Shown here in pieces: positions 1 through 6,303 of a DNA stretch of 64,000 bases. The stretch covers positions 1 through 64,000 of the forward strand of contig NZ_FNOE01000016.1 of the NCBI RefSeq assembly GCF_900106555.1. Direction: 5' to 3'. A model generated the notes under the pieces. It was given only the letters and a program-made list of their open reading frames with translations. It had not been told where the DNA came from and did not search any database. Source of the DNA: Nitrosomonas oligotropha. GTDB lineage: Bacteria > Pseudomonadota > Gammaproteobacteria > Burkholderiales > Nitrosomonadaceae. How positions within the stretch are numbered: the first letter of the stretch is position 1; the number at the start of each line of letters is the position of its first letter. The position numbers were made by a program, and so were the translations under genes.

Positions 1-68
1 GTTTTCCTTTTTATTGGTTGATCTGCCCAGATCTTTACCAACAGGTTACACCGCTTTCTCCTCTACTG

Positions 69-209
69 TCATACACCAGAAAAGATCATAGCTCGTGCTG
101 GCTCCGGTATCTGCTTAGTGCCTTTTTTCCATTTCTTGATAACTTTCTGATTCTCTCCGGTGATTCTTTCGATTTCTTCTATACTCACACCAAATAATAG
201 ATCGTTCAT
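69..209 (-). CDS. Small helix-turn-helix-like phage protein (46 aa)
   Basis: A 46-codon ORF with an ATG start; the reading frame upstream closes three codons earlier, so this is the only possible ATG. The protein has an SIEEIERITG helix followed by VIKKWKKGTKQIPEPARAMI. The W-K-x-G-x-x-x-I-P-x-P-A pattern is familiar from tiny phage regulators of the DUF3653 kind. It reads in the same direction as the two small ORFs to its right. A DNA-binding role is inferred from pattern only. The 68 bases to its left hold nothing I can support. Confidence 0.45.
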   Translation of the reverse strand: MNDLLFGVSIEEIERITGENQKVIKKWKKGTKQIPEPARAMIFSGV

Positions 210-280
210 TTTTTCAGCCTAAGCGCAAAGATTCAATCATTGCAAAACTCAAATGATTTCTATTCAGATAAAAGAGACAC

Positions 281-316
281 GACAAGCAACGTATTCAGAA
301 GTTGTTATTGCTTGTC
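281..316. repeat. 9-bp inverted repeat
   Basis: GACAAGCAA (281-289) pairs perfectly with TTGCTTGTC (308-316) around an 18-nt loop. There is no T-run, so it is not a typical intrinsic terminator. It lies downstream of the small minus-strand ORF at 344-469 and could be a transcript end or a protein-binding site. Confidence 0.4.
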
Positions 317-343
317 GGATTTGAGGATATTCAAGGGAAATTG

Positions 344-469
344 CTATTTAGAAAGCGTAGTTAATTGATCAAAGCTAATATTTTTCCACCCATTGAGAAC
401 TCTATCCAAGAACTCTGCAAACTTATCGGATTTTCTTCTAAGTTTGTTCCTACGATTATTATTTAACAT
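344..469 (-). CDS. Very small basic hypothetical protein (41 aa)
   Basis: A 42-codon ORF, ATG to TAG, starting MLNNNRRNKLRRKSDKFAEF. The N-terminus is Arg/Lys rich and a short amphipathic helix follows. The start lies 8 nt past the stop of the minus-strand ORF 478-747, so the two could be translationally coupled, but no Shine-Dalgarno sequence is visible. The start codon falls inside the dif-like site at 461-488, so recombination there may have created or truncated this frame. It may not be a real gene. Confidence 0.25.
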   Translation of the reverse strand: MLNNNRRNKLRRKSDKFAEFLDRVLNGWKNISFDQLTTLSK

Positions 470-488
470 AATACAAATTATAAGCAAT
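461..488 (-). other. dif-like XerCD recombination site, candidate attL of the inovirus prophage
   Basis: Read on the minus strand, the 28 bases divide as ATTGCTTATAA, TTTGTA, TTATGTTAAAT. The last 11 bases match the XerD half-site of the E. coli dif site exactly. The XerC half matches 7 of 11 and the central hexamer 4 of 6, which is 22 of 28 overall. Many filamentous phages lack an integrase and integrate at dif through host XerC and XerD, and an inovirus gene set lies to the right. The better half-site faces the left flank and the poorer one faces the prophage, as expected for a hybrid att. No convincing second copy was found near 8.5 kb. Confidence 0.55.
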
Positions 489-747
489 TGCCGCCGTCGC
501 AATTACAGGAGGAAATCCGATCTTGTGTCACTTTTAATCGATAAGTTTTTAAACTTCTTTCTGCATGTTCGCAATGTTGCTTAGCAAGCGTTCTACAAAG
601 TAAACGCAGTTCTTCCGGATCAACGCCTGCTTCAAGCAGGCGTTTTTTTTCGGCTGCAACATAGCGATAGTACCGACGTTTGATATTCTTCTTGCGGTGA
701 TACCGAATGAACCAATAAAGATTCTGAAGTTTGGAAAAATCAGTCAT
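478..747 (-). CDS. Hypothetical basic protein (89 aa)
   Basis: ATG start with GAGAG about 7 nt upstream. The protein begins MTDFSKLQNLYWFIRYHRKK, is very rich in Arg, Lys and Tyr, and ends with a CNCDGGNC motif that could bind a metal. No family was recognised. The last codons lie in the dif-like site, so the natural C-terminus may have been altered by integration. A perfect intrinsic terminator pointing the other way lies inside the coding region (622-650). It sits between the dif-like site and the HEPN gene, so it may be prophage cargo. Confidence 0.45.
   Translation of the reverse strand: MTDFSKLQNLYWFIRYHRKKNIKRRYYRYVAAEKKRLLEAGVDPEELRLLCRTLAKQHCEHAERSLKTYRLKVTQDRISSCNCDGGNCL
622..650 (+). 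terminator. Perfect rho-independent terminator structure (plus strand) inside an antisense ORF
   Basis: AACGCCTGC (622-630) and GCAGGCGTT (636-644) form a 9-bp perfect stem with a 5-nt loop. The T-run, which starts with the last stem bases, continues to 650. It would end transcripts running left to right towards the HEPN gene. It lies within the minus-strand ORF 478-747, where it encodes ordinary residues, so it could be coincidence or could insulate two transcription units. Confidence 0.5.
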
Positions 748-910
748 ACAATCTCTCGTTGTGATGAATAGGAAGTTTAGCGGCTATCAAAACAAAATAT
801 AAACCTGTAGATCGAAATGGTTTATAGCAAAACTGCTTAGTGATAGCATTAAAGGAATTCAATATCCCTCTATTATTCGAACAAATAAAAATAATTTAAA
901 AAGGACAAAA

Positions 911-2287
911 ATGATTTCCGATGATTTGTTACTGCATATTATTAAGACTGCAGAAGTCCAAGCCGAACGGGAAGTTGGTACTAGCTCTAGGAAGAGGAAT
1001 TTTGCTTCTTCAATCGATGGAGCTCTTGCAGAGCCATTCATTAATTATCTGCTCGAACCTTACGAAAATGGTTATTGGGAACTTAAAGCTGAGTGGAATA
1101 GCATATCTCCTATCTCTGAATATCTCCTCAACAAGCTGAAAACACTAGAAGATTTAGGATTGGACGGAAAGAATCTGCCCAGCTTATATTTAACAGGTAA
1201 ATTTCTCTCTGATGAAAAGCGAAATGAACTTCTTGAAGTAACCCATCGCGTCAGCGCGATAAACGCGCTATTTAAGGCTGCTTGGAACTCCGAGCACAGC
1301 GTGATTGATAAAAATGCTGATAATAACCTCAAGTGGATCTCAAATATCGATCTTGAGAATCTGCGAACAACATTCACGAACGCATACACTGCCTTTTCCC
1401 AACATATTTATTTAGATAATTTCAATCCTTATTGGGATACAACAACACTATCGCAGACAAAGGAAGGCGCACTGATTTTATTAGAAGGCCCAATAAATAG
1501 AAATTTACTCAGCATAGTCGCTATGGGATATTCAGAATTATCCAATCTACGAAATTTTTATAGGACACTAGGCGTAATAAAGAATGATACTTTGCAGCGA
1601 ATTTTTGCACCCGATGAAGCTCTATTTAAACCATATTTTACGCTTGCATCTTGCGTTCTACAAAACCTCATTCGCGATAGTAAAATTTCTCACGATTTAA
1701 TTCCAGCATTAGCTTATTACGAAGAAGAGGATTTCCAGCACTGCATCAGTTCATTAGGTTTAATTGCCGAAGGCTACATTCAACGCGTCTATACAACGTT
1801 ACTGCGCGAGCCATTACCTGGCAATCATACGCTCGGACAAATTTTTGAGCGACTTAGTCATCGGATTGAAAATTGTATTCCGCTCCCAAAAATCGCGCTC
1901 AAGGACGTTGATTGTGCATACGAACTCATCAAAAATCTGCAAACAACACCTGATTCCACCGCTCTTGCACCAGTGTTACGGGAATTAGTTCAGATTATCA
2001 TAAGCGACAGACAATACTTTAACAAACGAATCGATGAATTATCGAAGCCGGTTAACAGGCCAACAGTTTTTCCTAAGAAAGTCCACGACGCGCTCAACGA
2101 ATTGCTGAAATGGAGAAATGCAGCATCGCACAATAGCAGAGTTCCGCTCGGAGCATATGAAGCAGATCGGACACTGTTTTGCCTAATAATTTTGATTAAT
2201 TGGTGGCAAAAGCAACTCACTACGCTAGATTGGACTAAATCGCGAGACGAAATAATTAACATACTTATGACTGCAACACACGCGTAA
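911..2287 (+). CDS. HEPN-motif protein, possible phage-borne or defence-type RNase
   Basis: A 458-residue protein of unknown family. The start has a good Shine-Dalgarno sequence (AAAGGAC, 4 nt before ATG). Near the C-terminus, LLKWRNAASHNSRVPLG contains R402-N-A-A-S-H407. This fits the R-x4-6-H active-site motif of HEPN ribonucleases, usually RN-x3-H, and it sits in a helical context between two predicted helices. The preceding 250 residues are also mainly helical (for example LGLIAEGYIQRVYTTLL). No signal peptide or membrane segment is visible. HEPN proteins commonly act in abortive infection, toxin-antitoxin and other RNA-targeting immunity; that is family knowledge, not shown here. The gene is AT-rich beside the prophage core, stands alone on its strand, and lies between the dif-like site and the phage operon, which suggests cargo. 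No antitoxin-like partner is evident. Confidence 0.7.
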   Translation: MISDDLLLHIIKTAEVQAEREVGTSSRKRNFASSIDGALAEPFINYLLEPYENGYWELKAEWNSISPISEYLLNKLKTLEDLGLDGKNLPSLYLTGKFLSDEKRNELLEVTHRVSAINALFKAAWNSEHSVIDKNADNNLKWISNIDLENLRTTFTNAYTAFSQHIYLDNFNPYWDTTTLSQTKEGALILLEGPINRNLLSIVAMGYSELSNLRNFYRTLGVIKNDTLQRIFAPDEALFKPYFTLASCVLQNLIRDSKISHDLIPALAYYEEEDFQHCISSLGLIAEGYIQRVYTTLLREPLPGNHTLGQIFERLSHRIENCIPLPKIALKDVDCAYELIKNLQTTPDSTALAPVLRELVQIIISDRQYFNKRIDELSKPVNRPTVFPKKVHDALNELLKWRNAASHNSRVPLGAYEADRTLFCLIILINWWQKQLTTLDWTKSRDEIINILMTATHA

Positions 2288-2341
2288 TTGTGGTGACAGA
2301 ACATAAGAAAATCAGGAGCAAGTTAATCCATGCCAGGGATC

Positions 2342-2392
2342 GGGCAGCATGCCCCTTGCGGGTCATACCCTTCGCGCCGGTCGGCGGCGCGA
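2342..2392. repeat. Hairpin cluster in the prophage intergenic region
   Basis: The gap between the HEPN gene and the phage operon (2288-2455) contains two inverted repeats. GGGCA/TGCCC (2342-2354) has a 3-nt loop. TCGCGCCG/CGGCGCGA (2372-2379 and 2385-2392) is perfect over 8 bp with a 5-nt loop. The stretch is much more GC-rich than the HEPN gene. Filamentous phages carry their replication origins and packaging hairpin in such a region, so this may be the phage intergenic region. Termination of the convergent transcripts is another possibility. Confidence 0.5.
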
Positions 2393-2455
2393 CCCTTGGA
2401 CTCTCAGCGGTTTAAAGTTGCGGGGGTATTGTTCGGCAAAGGGGAACGTCTGCTT

Positions 2456-2794
2456 TTACGCTGATTGCGGGTCATCCGTGATTAGTTTTCTGTTTTGTAT
2501 CTGAATATCGCCGCTGACACACTTCCAGAAGTTTGAATGCTTGTTTGCCTCAACCAGTCCGGCTGATCGGTGCGAAAGTTGGCCGGTCGGTTCAAAGTAT
2601 TCAGTCACCTTGATATTGAGCACTTTTTCATACTTCCGGACAGTGCGCTTTGAATGCACGATGTACAGGAAGCGCCAGCCGTAATAGTGACCGGTGAACA
2701 GCATTCCCAGTGCTGAGTTCAGTACATCGATATCCCCGGAATAATTGAAAATCGCGGTTTGTGCGATTTCTAGTAATTCGTCAGGTTTTTTCAT
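2456..2794 (-). CDS. Conserved-looking phage hypothetical protein (112 aa)
   Basis: The start at 2794 (MKKPDELLEIAQ) is preferred over an upstream ATG because the region above it codes for another protein ending at 2802. The protein is compact and soluble, with a central ALGMLFTGHYYGWRFLYIVH stretch and a KYEKVLNIKVTEYF helix. It has no signal peptide and no recognised domain. It is the last gene of the minus-strand inovirus operon, downstream of zot, where such phages carry variable accessory or regulatory genes. Confidence 0.6.
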   Translation of the reverse strand: MKKPDELLEIAQTAIFNYSGDIDVLNSALGMLFTGHYYGWRFLYIVHSKRTVRKYEKVLNIKVTEYFEPTGQLSHRSAGLVEANKHSNFWKCVSGDIQIQNRKLITDDPQSA

Positions 2795-2801
2795 GGCACT
2801 A

Positions 2802-2972
2802 TTAATTTTCAGATGTTTTGAGGCCATATTCTTCAAGTTCAGCATTAATGTCATCAAGTAGAAGCTGTGTTCTTTCGGTTTCTTCCAGAGACATGCCGCC
2901 AAGTTGTAAGGCCAAGTTATAATCTGATCGTAATGTCATAAGTTCGTTGAATCTTTTCTGCGATAGTTCCAT
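2802..2972 (-). CDS. Small phage hypothetical protein (56 aa)
   Basis: This ORF begins MELSQKRFNELMTL and has a textbook Shine-Dalgarno sequence (AAGGAG, 7 nt before ATG), which strongly supports expression. It is acidic and predicted helical (LEETERTQLLLDDINAELEE), so it may form a short coiled coil. It lies 13 nt after the zot stop and 7 nt before the next gene start, clearly within the same transcript. Function unknown. Confidence 0.6.
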   Translation of the reverse strand: MELSQKRFNELMTLRSDYNLALQLGGMSLEETERTQLLLDDINAELEEYGLKTSEN

Positions 2973-2985
2973 TTTTTAATCTCCT

Positions 2986-3969
2986 TCACATTTTCTTAGG
3001 TGAAATCCAGCCATAATTGATGGCTGCGTTACAGGTATCCGGAACAATATTCAAACGTTGCGCACTGTGGCCGTAGCAGATGCAGTTTGCTTTGCTGGAA
3101 ATACAGGCGGCGACTTGTCCCCAGTCGATGGATTCGGATAGCATGGAAAGCGATTGTTTGACCGGTGCGTTGTCGGTGGCAGGTTGCGCTATCGGTATGA
3201 TGGCCGGTGGCGGTGTATCGCTCCCCTGCTTCGCAGTTTGTTCGGTTTTTAGTTCTTCCTGCTTGGCCAAGTTCGAGCCAACCGGATTTTCCAGCCGTTC
3301 GTTGATGCGGCCATAGGTAAACATGGCCATTGCTGGCACTGCGAATACCAGGAAGATCGCGGCATAGATCATTTTCGGAATCGCGCGCTTCGGTTTTTCT
3401 ATGTGCAGACTCGCTGAGTAATACAGCGGAAACGCTTCCTTGACGAGCCGGTACGGTTTTTTGACTGCGTTGTTCAGGTTGGTTTTGACCTTCGGACTTT
3501 GGCAGTATTCCGACCATTCATAGCTTTTCGAGCCTGACCATTCATAGCGCAGGTGAATATGCCGATCGGCGTTTTCCAGGACGTGCGGATGCACGAATTT
3601 TGGTGATTGTGTGATAACCAGGAAATCCAGCCCGTGCTTACGGTGCTGGCTCAGGTATTTGATATGCTCCGGAGGGTCTCTGAGATCGAGGGCCGGCCAG
3701 GGATACATGGCTTCATCGACCACAATGAGAGATCCTTCCAGTATGGTGTTTAATGTGGATTTACCTTCTGGTTCTTCCGGGTCCAGGTATGTACGCTCGT
3801 GCCAGCGATTCAGCTGCTTGTCCGATAGTTTGATGTGCGGTAGTTTCAAATCCGGAATGCGGTTCACGTATACCACCCGGCCGGATTCCACCGCGGGTTT
3901 GATGATCGACCACACCGCATGATTGGTTTTGCCGCAGCCGGGTGTTGCGGTTAATAGCGTGATGGTCAT
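2986..3969 (-). CDS. zot: Zot-family (pI) filamentous phage assembly ATPase
   Basis: The 327-residue protein is the inner-membrane motor that extrudes filamentous phage. It shows a Walker A motif near residue 8 (ATPGCGKT), a Walker B motif near residue 80 (GSLIVVDEA), the family LSQHRKHGLDFLVITQ segment near residue 107, and one transmembrane helix near 200-222 (MIYAAIFLVFAVPAMAMF). A Pro/Thr/Lys-rich linker and a Cys-containing periplasmic tail follow. Length and layout match inovirus Zot/pI proteins. Its start overlaps the upstream pVI gene by 4 nt (ATGA), showing translational coupling. The Vibrio toxin name does not imply toxicity here. Confidence 0.93.
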   Translation of the reverse strand: MTITLLTATPGCGKTNHAVWSIIKPAVESGRVVYVNRIPDLKLPHIKLSDKQLNRWHERTYLDPEEPEGKSTLNTILEGSLIVVDEAMYPWPALDLRDPPEHIKYLSQHRKHGLDFLVITQSPKFVHPHVLENADRHIHLRYEWSGSKSYEWSEYCQSPKVKTNLNNAVKKPYRLVKEAFPLYYSASLHIEKPKRAIPKMIYAAIFLVFAVPAMAMFTYGRINERLENPVGSNLAKQEELKTEQTAKQGSDTPPPAIIPIAQPATDNAPVKQSLSMLSESIDWGQVAACISSKANCICYGHSAQRLNIVPDTCNAAINYGWISPKKM

Positions 3970-4256
3970 TTCGGTATGACTCCCAGCTTAGGCAGCAAGA
4001 GAAAGGTCAGACGGAAGGTAATGGCACCGGCGATGATGCCGATTGCCTGACCGAATCCAGCCAGGCCGATGATTTGAAGCGCAAAGGTTGGTACGTTGTT
4101 ATAGTAGCCTTGGGCCATCGTAAAAAGCTGGGCAAGAACAACGCCAACAGCGCCATAGGAGATCAGACCAATTCCTAAACCCATGAGCGCGCGAACAGCA
4201 AGATAACCGACACCGGCAGATAGAAATGCGCCTAGCGGAATTAAGATGTTAAACAT
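3966..4256 (-). CDS. Minor coat protein pVI-like (DUF2523) membrane protein
   Basis: A 96-residue, very hydrophobic protein with three probable transmembrane helices (residues 3-20, 26-50, 60-90), starting MFNILIPLGAFLSAGVGYLA. Size, hydrophobicity and position between the pIII-like gene and zot match the pVI/DUF2523 proteins of filamentous phages. These cap the virion end that carries the adsorption protein and take part in release. It overlaps zot by 4 nt and starts 6 nt after the pIII-like stop. Confidence 0.85.
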   Translation of the reverse strand: MFNILIPLGAFLSAGVGYLAVRALMGLGIGLISYGAVGVVLAQLFTMAQGYYNNVPTFALQIIGLAGFGQAIGIIAGAITFRLTFLLLPKLGVIPK

Positions 4257-4262
4257 GGTTTT

Positions 4263-5546
4263 TTACGTGGCGTTGCCGCCGCGTACCCCCGCAATGATGT
4301 AAATGCCGATTAAAGTAGAGAGTAAAAGGACAAAAGGCTGAATCATGAGCGCCGTATCGCATACCGGTTGCGTGGGTATGTGCAAGGTCATCTTAGATAT
4401 AGGCACATCGATATTAGGCGGACATGATCCGGAGCCCCAGCTGGTAGAACCGAATGTATTCGGCACGTTGTAAGTGGGAAGTGTGGCTTCCGGGACGGTA
4501 TCGAACGAGATAGTAAAACCGGACGGTTGTTTCGTGTCCGGCTGGTTGGTGTAACTGGTGGCAGTGGTGGTGCTGATTTGCGTATTGCTGTTGTCGTAGT
4601 TTATGGTTGTTTTTGTTTCTTTGATGATGACGCGGCCAGGATTATCAGTAGTTCCAGCGTCTACCGCTTCAATCTCCGTTGTCGTGTCTTGACGGCCTGT
4701 GATATTGCCGCTGCTGTCTTTGGTTGGAACGGAATCAAGGCCGAGTTGCTTTTTCTGATCCGGCGTGAGCGTTGGTACTGAGTCAGTTGGCAACGGCTCA
4801 TCGGCTTCGATTAAATGAGGCGTAACGCGGTCGTCGTTAAGCTTTGGTGCTGCATTGTCCCAATCGGTAGAGGTAACCGGAACAGGATCACCTGTAGGAG
4901 CAGGTTCCCATTTAGTGTTGCGGTACATGTCAGCATAACCATTGACGAAACCATCTGATTTTTGCGACATCTTGAATTTATAGCCATAGCCGCCTTCTAC
5001 CACGGCATCGCCATCACATAGACGGTTAGGAGAGTTACAGGCGTAATAATTGGCTTTACACTGGTTAATAGTGCCCTGCATCGATGATGAATGAGAACAA
5101 AACCATAAATCAGTATCAGGATTCGGTAATGTTTCAACTGGAGTTGTGAACCAAGCACCTGCTTGATTGCATATAGTCGTAAGTTCGCAAACCAGACTAG
5201 CAGCGGTTAAAGTCAAACCGACTGGACCGGCTTTCTTTGCTAGACCAACCATGGCCGAACCCAAACGAGCGGTATTCACATTGGCGGTTTTAACAATGTC
5301 CATTGCTGTAATGCCCTTGGATGTTTGCACCAATGCGGTAGATGTTGTCGTTATGCCTTTGGGTGCGCTGGTAAGGGACAATCTTGAGGAAGTACCATCA
5401 GCATTGGTAAATGCTTTGGAGTAAATACCATCAGCGCCTTTAATCCATCCGGCCAGGTCGACGGCGCCGACAGGTGCAGCCTGTGAGAAGCACAGCGAAG
5501 GATACAGAAAGCAGAGAAAAGCAATTAAGCGGTGAAGATGAGCCAT
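4263..5546 (-). CDS. pIII-like attachment (adsorption) protein
   Basis: The start chosen is 5546 (MAHLHRLIAFLCFLYPSLCF), which gives a clean signal peptide with cleavage probable after CFSQA, and 427 residues. A GGGGG Shine-Dalgarno-like run precedes it. Frame upstream of this ATG encodes other proteins. The mature protein has paired cysteines, a Pro/Thr/Asp-rich linker and a final membrane anchor (MIQPFVLLLSTLIGIYIIAG). This is the domain plan of pIII proteins, which bind the host pilus and TolA and stay anchored in the inner membrane before assembly. Receptor specificity cannot be read from sequence. Confidence 0.8.
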   Translation of the reverse strand: MAHLHRLIAFLCFLYPSLCFSQAAPVGAVDLAGWIKGADGIYSKAFTNADGTSSRLSLTSAPKGITTTSTALVQTSKGITAMDIVKTANVNTARLGSAMVGLAKKAGPVGLTLTAASLVCELTTICNQAGAWFTTPVETLPNPDTDLWFCSHSSSMQGTINQCKANYYACNSPNRLCDGDAVVEGGYGYKFKMSQKSDGFVNGYADMYRNTKWEPAPTGDPVPVTSTDWDNAAPKLNDDRVTPHLIEADEPLPTDSVPTLTPDQKKQLGLDSVPTKDSSGNITGRQDTTTEIEAVDAGTTDNPGRVIIKETKTTINYDNSNTQISTTTATSYTNQPDTKQPSGFTISFDTVPEATLPTYNVPNTFGSTSWGSGSCPPNIDVPISKMTLHIPTQPVCDTALMIQPFVLLLSTLIGIYIIAGVRGGNAT

Positions 5547-5599
5547 AAAGCCCCCAAGAAGGCCAGCATGTAGCCTAAGTCGTATATCCAGAGATCCAT
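5525..5599 (-). CDS. 24-residue membrane mini-protein, candidate pVII/pIX-like virion tip protein
   Basis: ATG to TAA, starting MDLWIYDLGYMLAFLGALWL and ending IFTA; almost the whole peptide is one transmembrane helix. Its start overlaps the previous stop as TAATG (5597-5601), and its end overlaps the start of the pIII-like gene in another frame by 22 nt. Both suggest translational coupling. Filamentous phages encode two proteins of about 30 residues (pVII and pIX) at the virion tip in this part of the genome, so the role is inferred from size, hydrophobicity and place. Confidence 0.6.
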   Translation of the reverse strand: MDLWIYDLGYMLAFLGALWLIFTA

Positions 5600-5895
5600 T
5601 ATTGAAACGCCTTGATGATTGCCCGGATGCCAAAGCCGACCGCCAGGATTCCGGCCAGTTGCCAATAAAAGGCGGTTTGATCCAGCAAAGAGACATCACA
5701 GGGAATTTGAGAAGGAATCAGCACGCTGGCATAGGTAGCCGCTGAAAATATGTCAGTTGCTACGATATCGACTTGCGCGGCTGACGGTGTGCACTGCAGG
5801 GAATAATTGCCTGATACGGGCGGACATGCAGCGGCAACACTTTCATGCAACCGCTGCACGGTATCAAGACATTTTCCTTGATACAGGTAGGCCAT
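5599..5895 (-). CDS. Inovirus membrane protein with periplasmic Cys domain (98 aa)
   Basis: The protein starts MAYLYQGKCLDTVQRLHESV, contains four cysteines in the first two thirds, and ends with one transmembrane helix (FYWQLAGILAVGFGIRAII) and a short basic tail. There is no clear signal peptide. It starts 1 nt after the coat-gene stop. The place between the major coat gene and the pIII-like gene suits a minor structural protein. Family not recognised. Confidence 0.65.
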   Translation of the reverse strand: MAYLYQGKCLDTVQRLHESVAAACPPVSGNYSLQCTPSAAQVDIVATDIFSAATYASVLIPSQIPCDVSLLDQTAFYWQLAGILAVGFGIRAIIKAFQ

Positions 5896-5896
5896 G

Positions 5897-6106
5897 TTAG
5901 AGGGCTCTTTGTATCCACTTCCAGACTTTGATGCCGACCATCACAATGATGACGGCAGCGCCTACGGTGGCAACGTCAGTTGCAGCCGTGGTGATGGCGG
6001 TGGTTACGTCAGCAGGGACGGCGGCAAAGCTGATAGCTGGAAGCATTAAAAAGCAGAACGTCAATGCATAGGCCAGTGAGCCGCGCGGATTGAAGGAGCG
6101 GCGCAT
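5897..6106 (-). CDS. Major coat protein pVIII-like precursor
   Basis: From the ATG at 6106 the precursor has 69 residues. A basic n-region (MRRSFNPRG) and hydrophobic core lead to a signal peptidase site after ISFA. The mature part, AVPADVTTAITTAATDVATV followed by GAAVIIVMVGIKVWKWIQRAL, is the classic small helical coat: acidic or neutral N-terminal half, membrane-spanning middle, basic C-terminus that contacts ssDNA. The frame is open upstream. A second ATG at 6229 (MFQTIKNLYRKS) has a stronger Shine-Dalgarno sequence (AAAGGAG, 9 nt upstream) and would give 110 residues. AAGGG also precedes the 6106 start, so both may be used. Confidence 0.85.
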   Translation of the reverse strand: MRRSFNPRGSLAYALTFCFLMLPAISFAAVPADVTTAITTAATDVATVGAAVIIVMVGIKVWKWIQRAL

Positions 6107-6303
6107 AATGTCGCCCTTCCCTATGTATTCGCCTTCGATTGCTGGCGAAAAGAAAGATTTGATATTGCGACCGATAGCCGTCACGGCATCTACAGATTTA
6201 CGATACAGGTTTTTGATTGTTTGAAACATGGTTAAAGCTCCTTTGATTAATCGGTGCGGGATTGCACCCCATACGCGCCGGATTGAGCGCGTATAGGCTG
6301 AAA

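Noticed and set aside
2986..3969. Zot as an enterotoxin gene
   Set aside because: Zot-family proteins in inoviruses are pI-type assembly ATPases. The C-terminal part shows no recognised toxin peptide, so no virulence claim is made.
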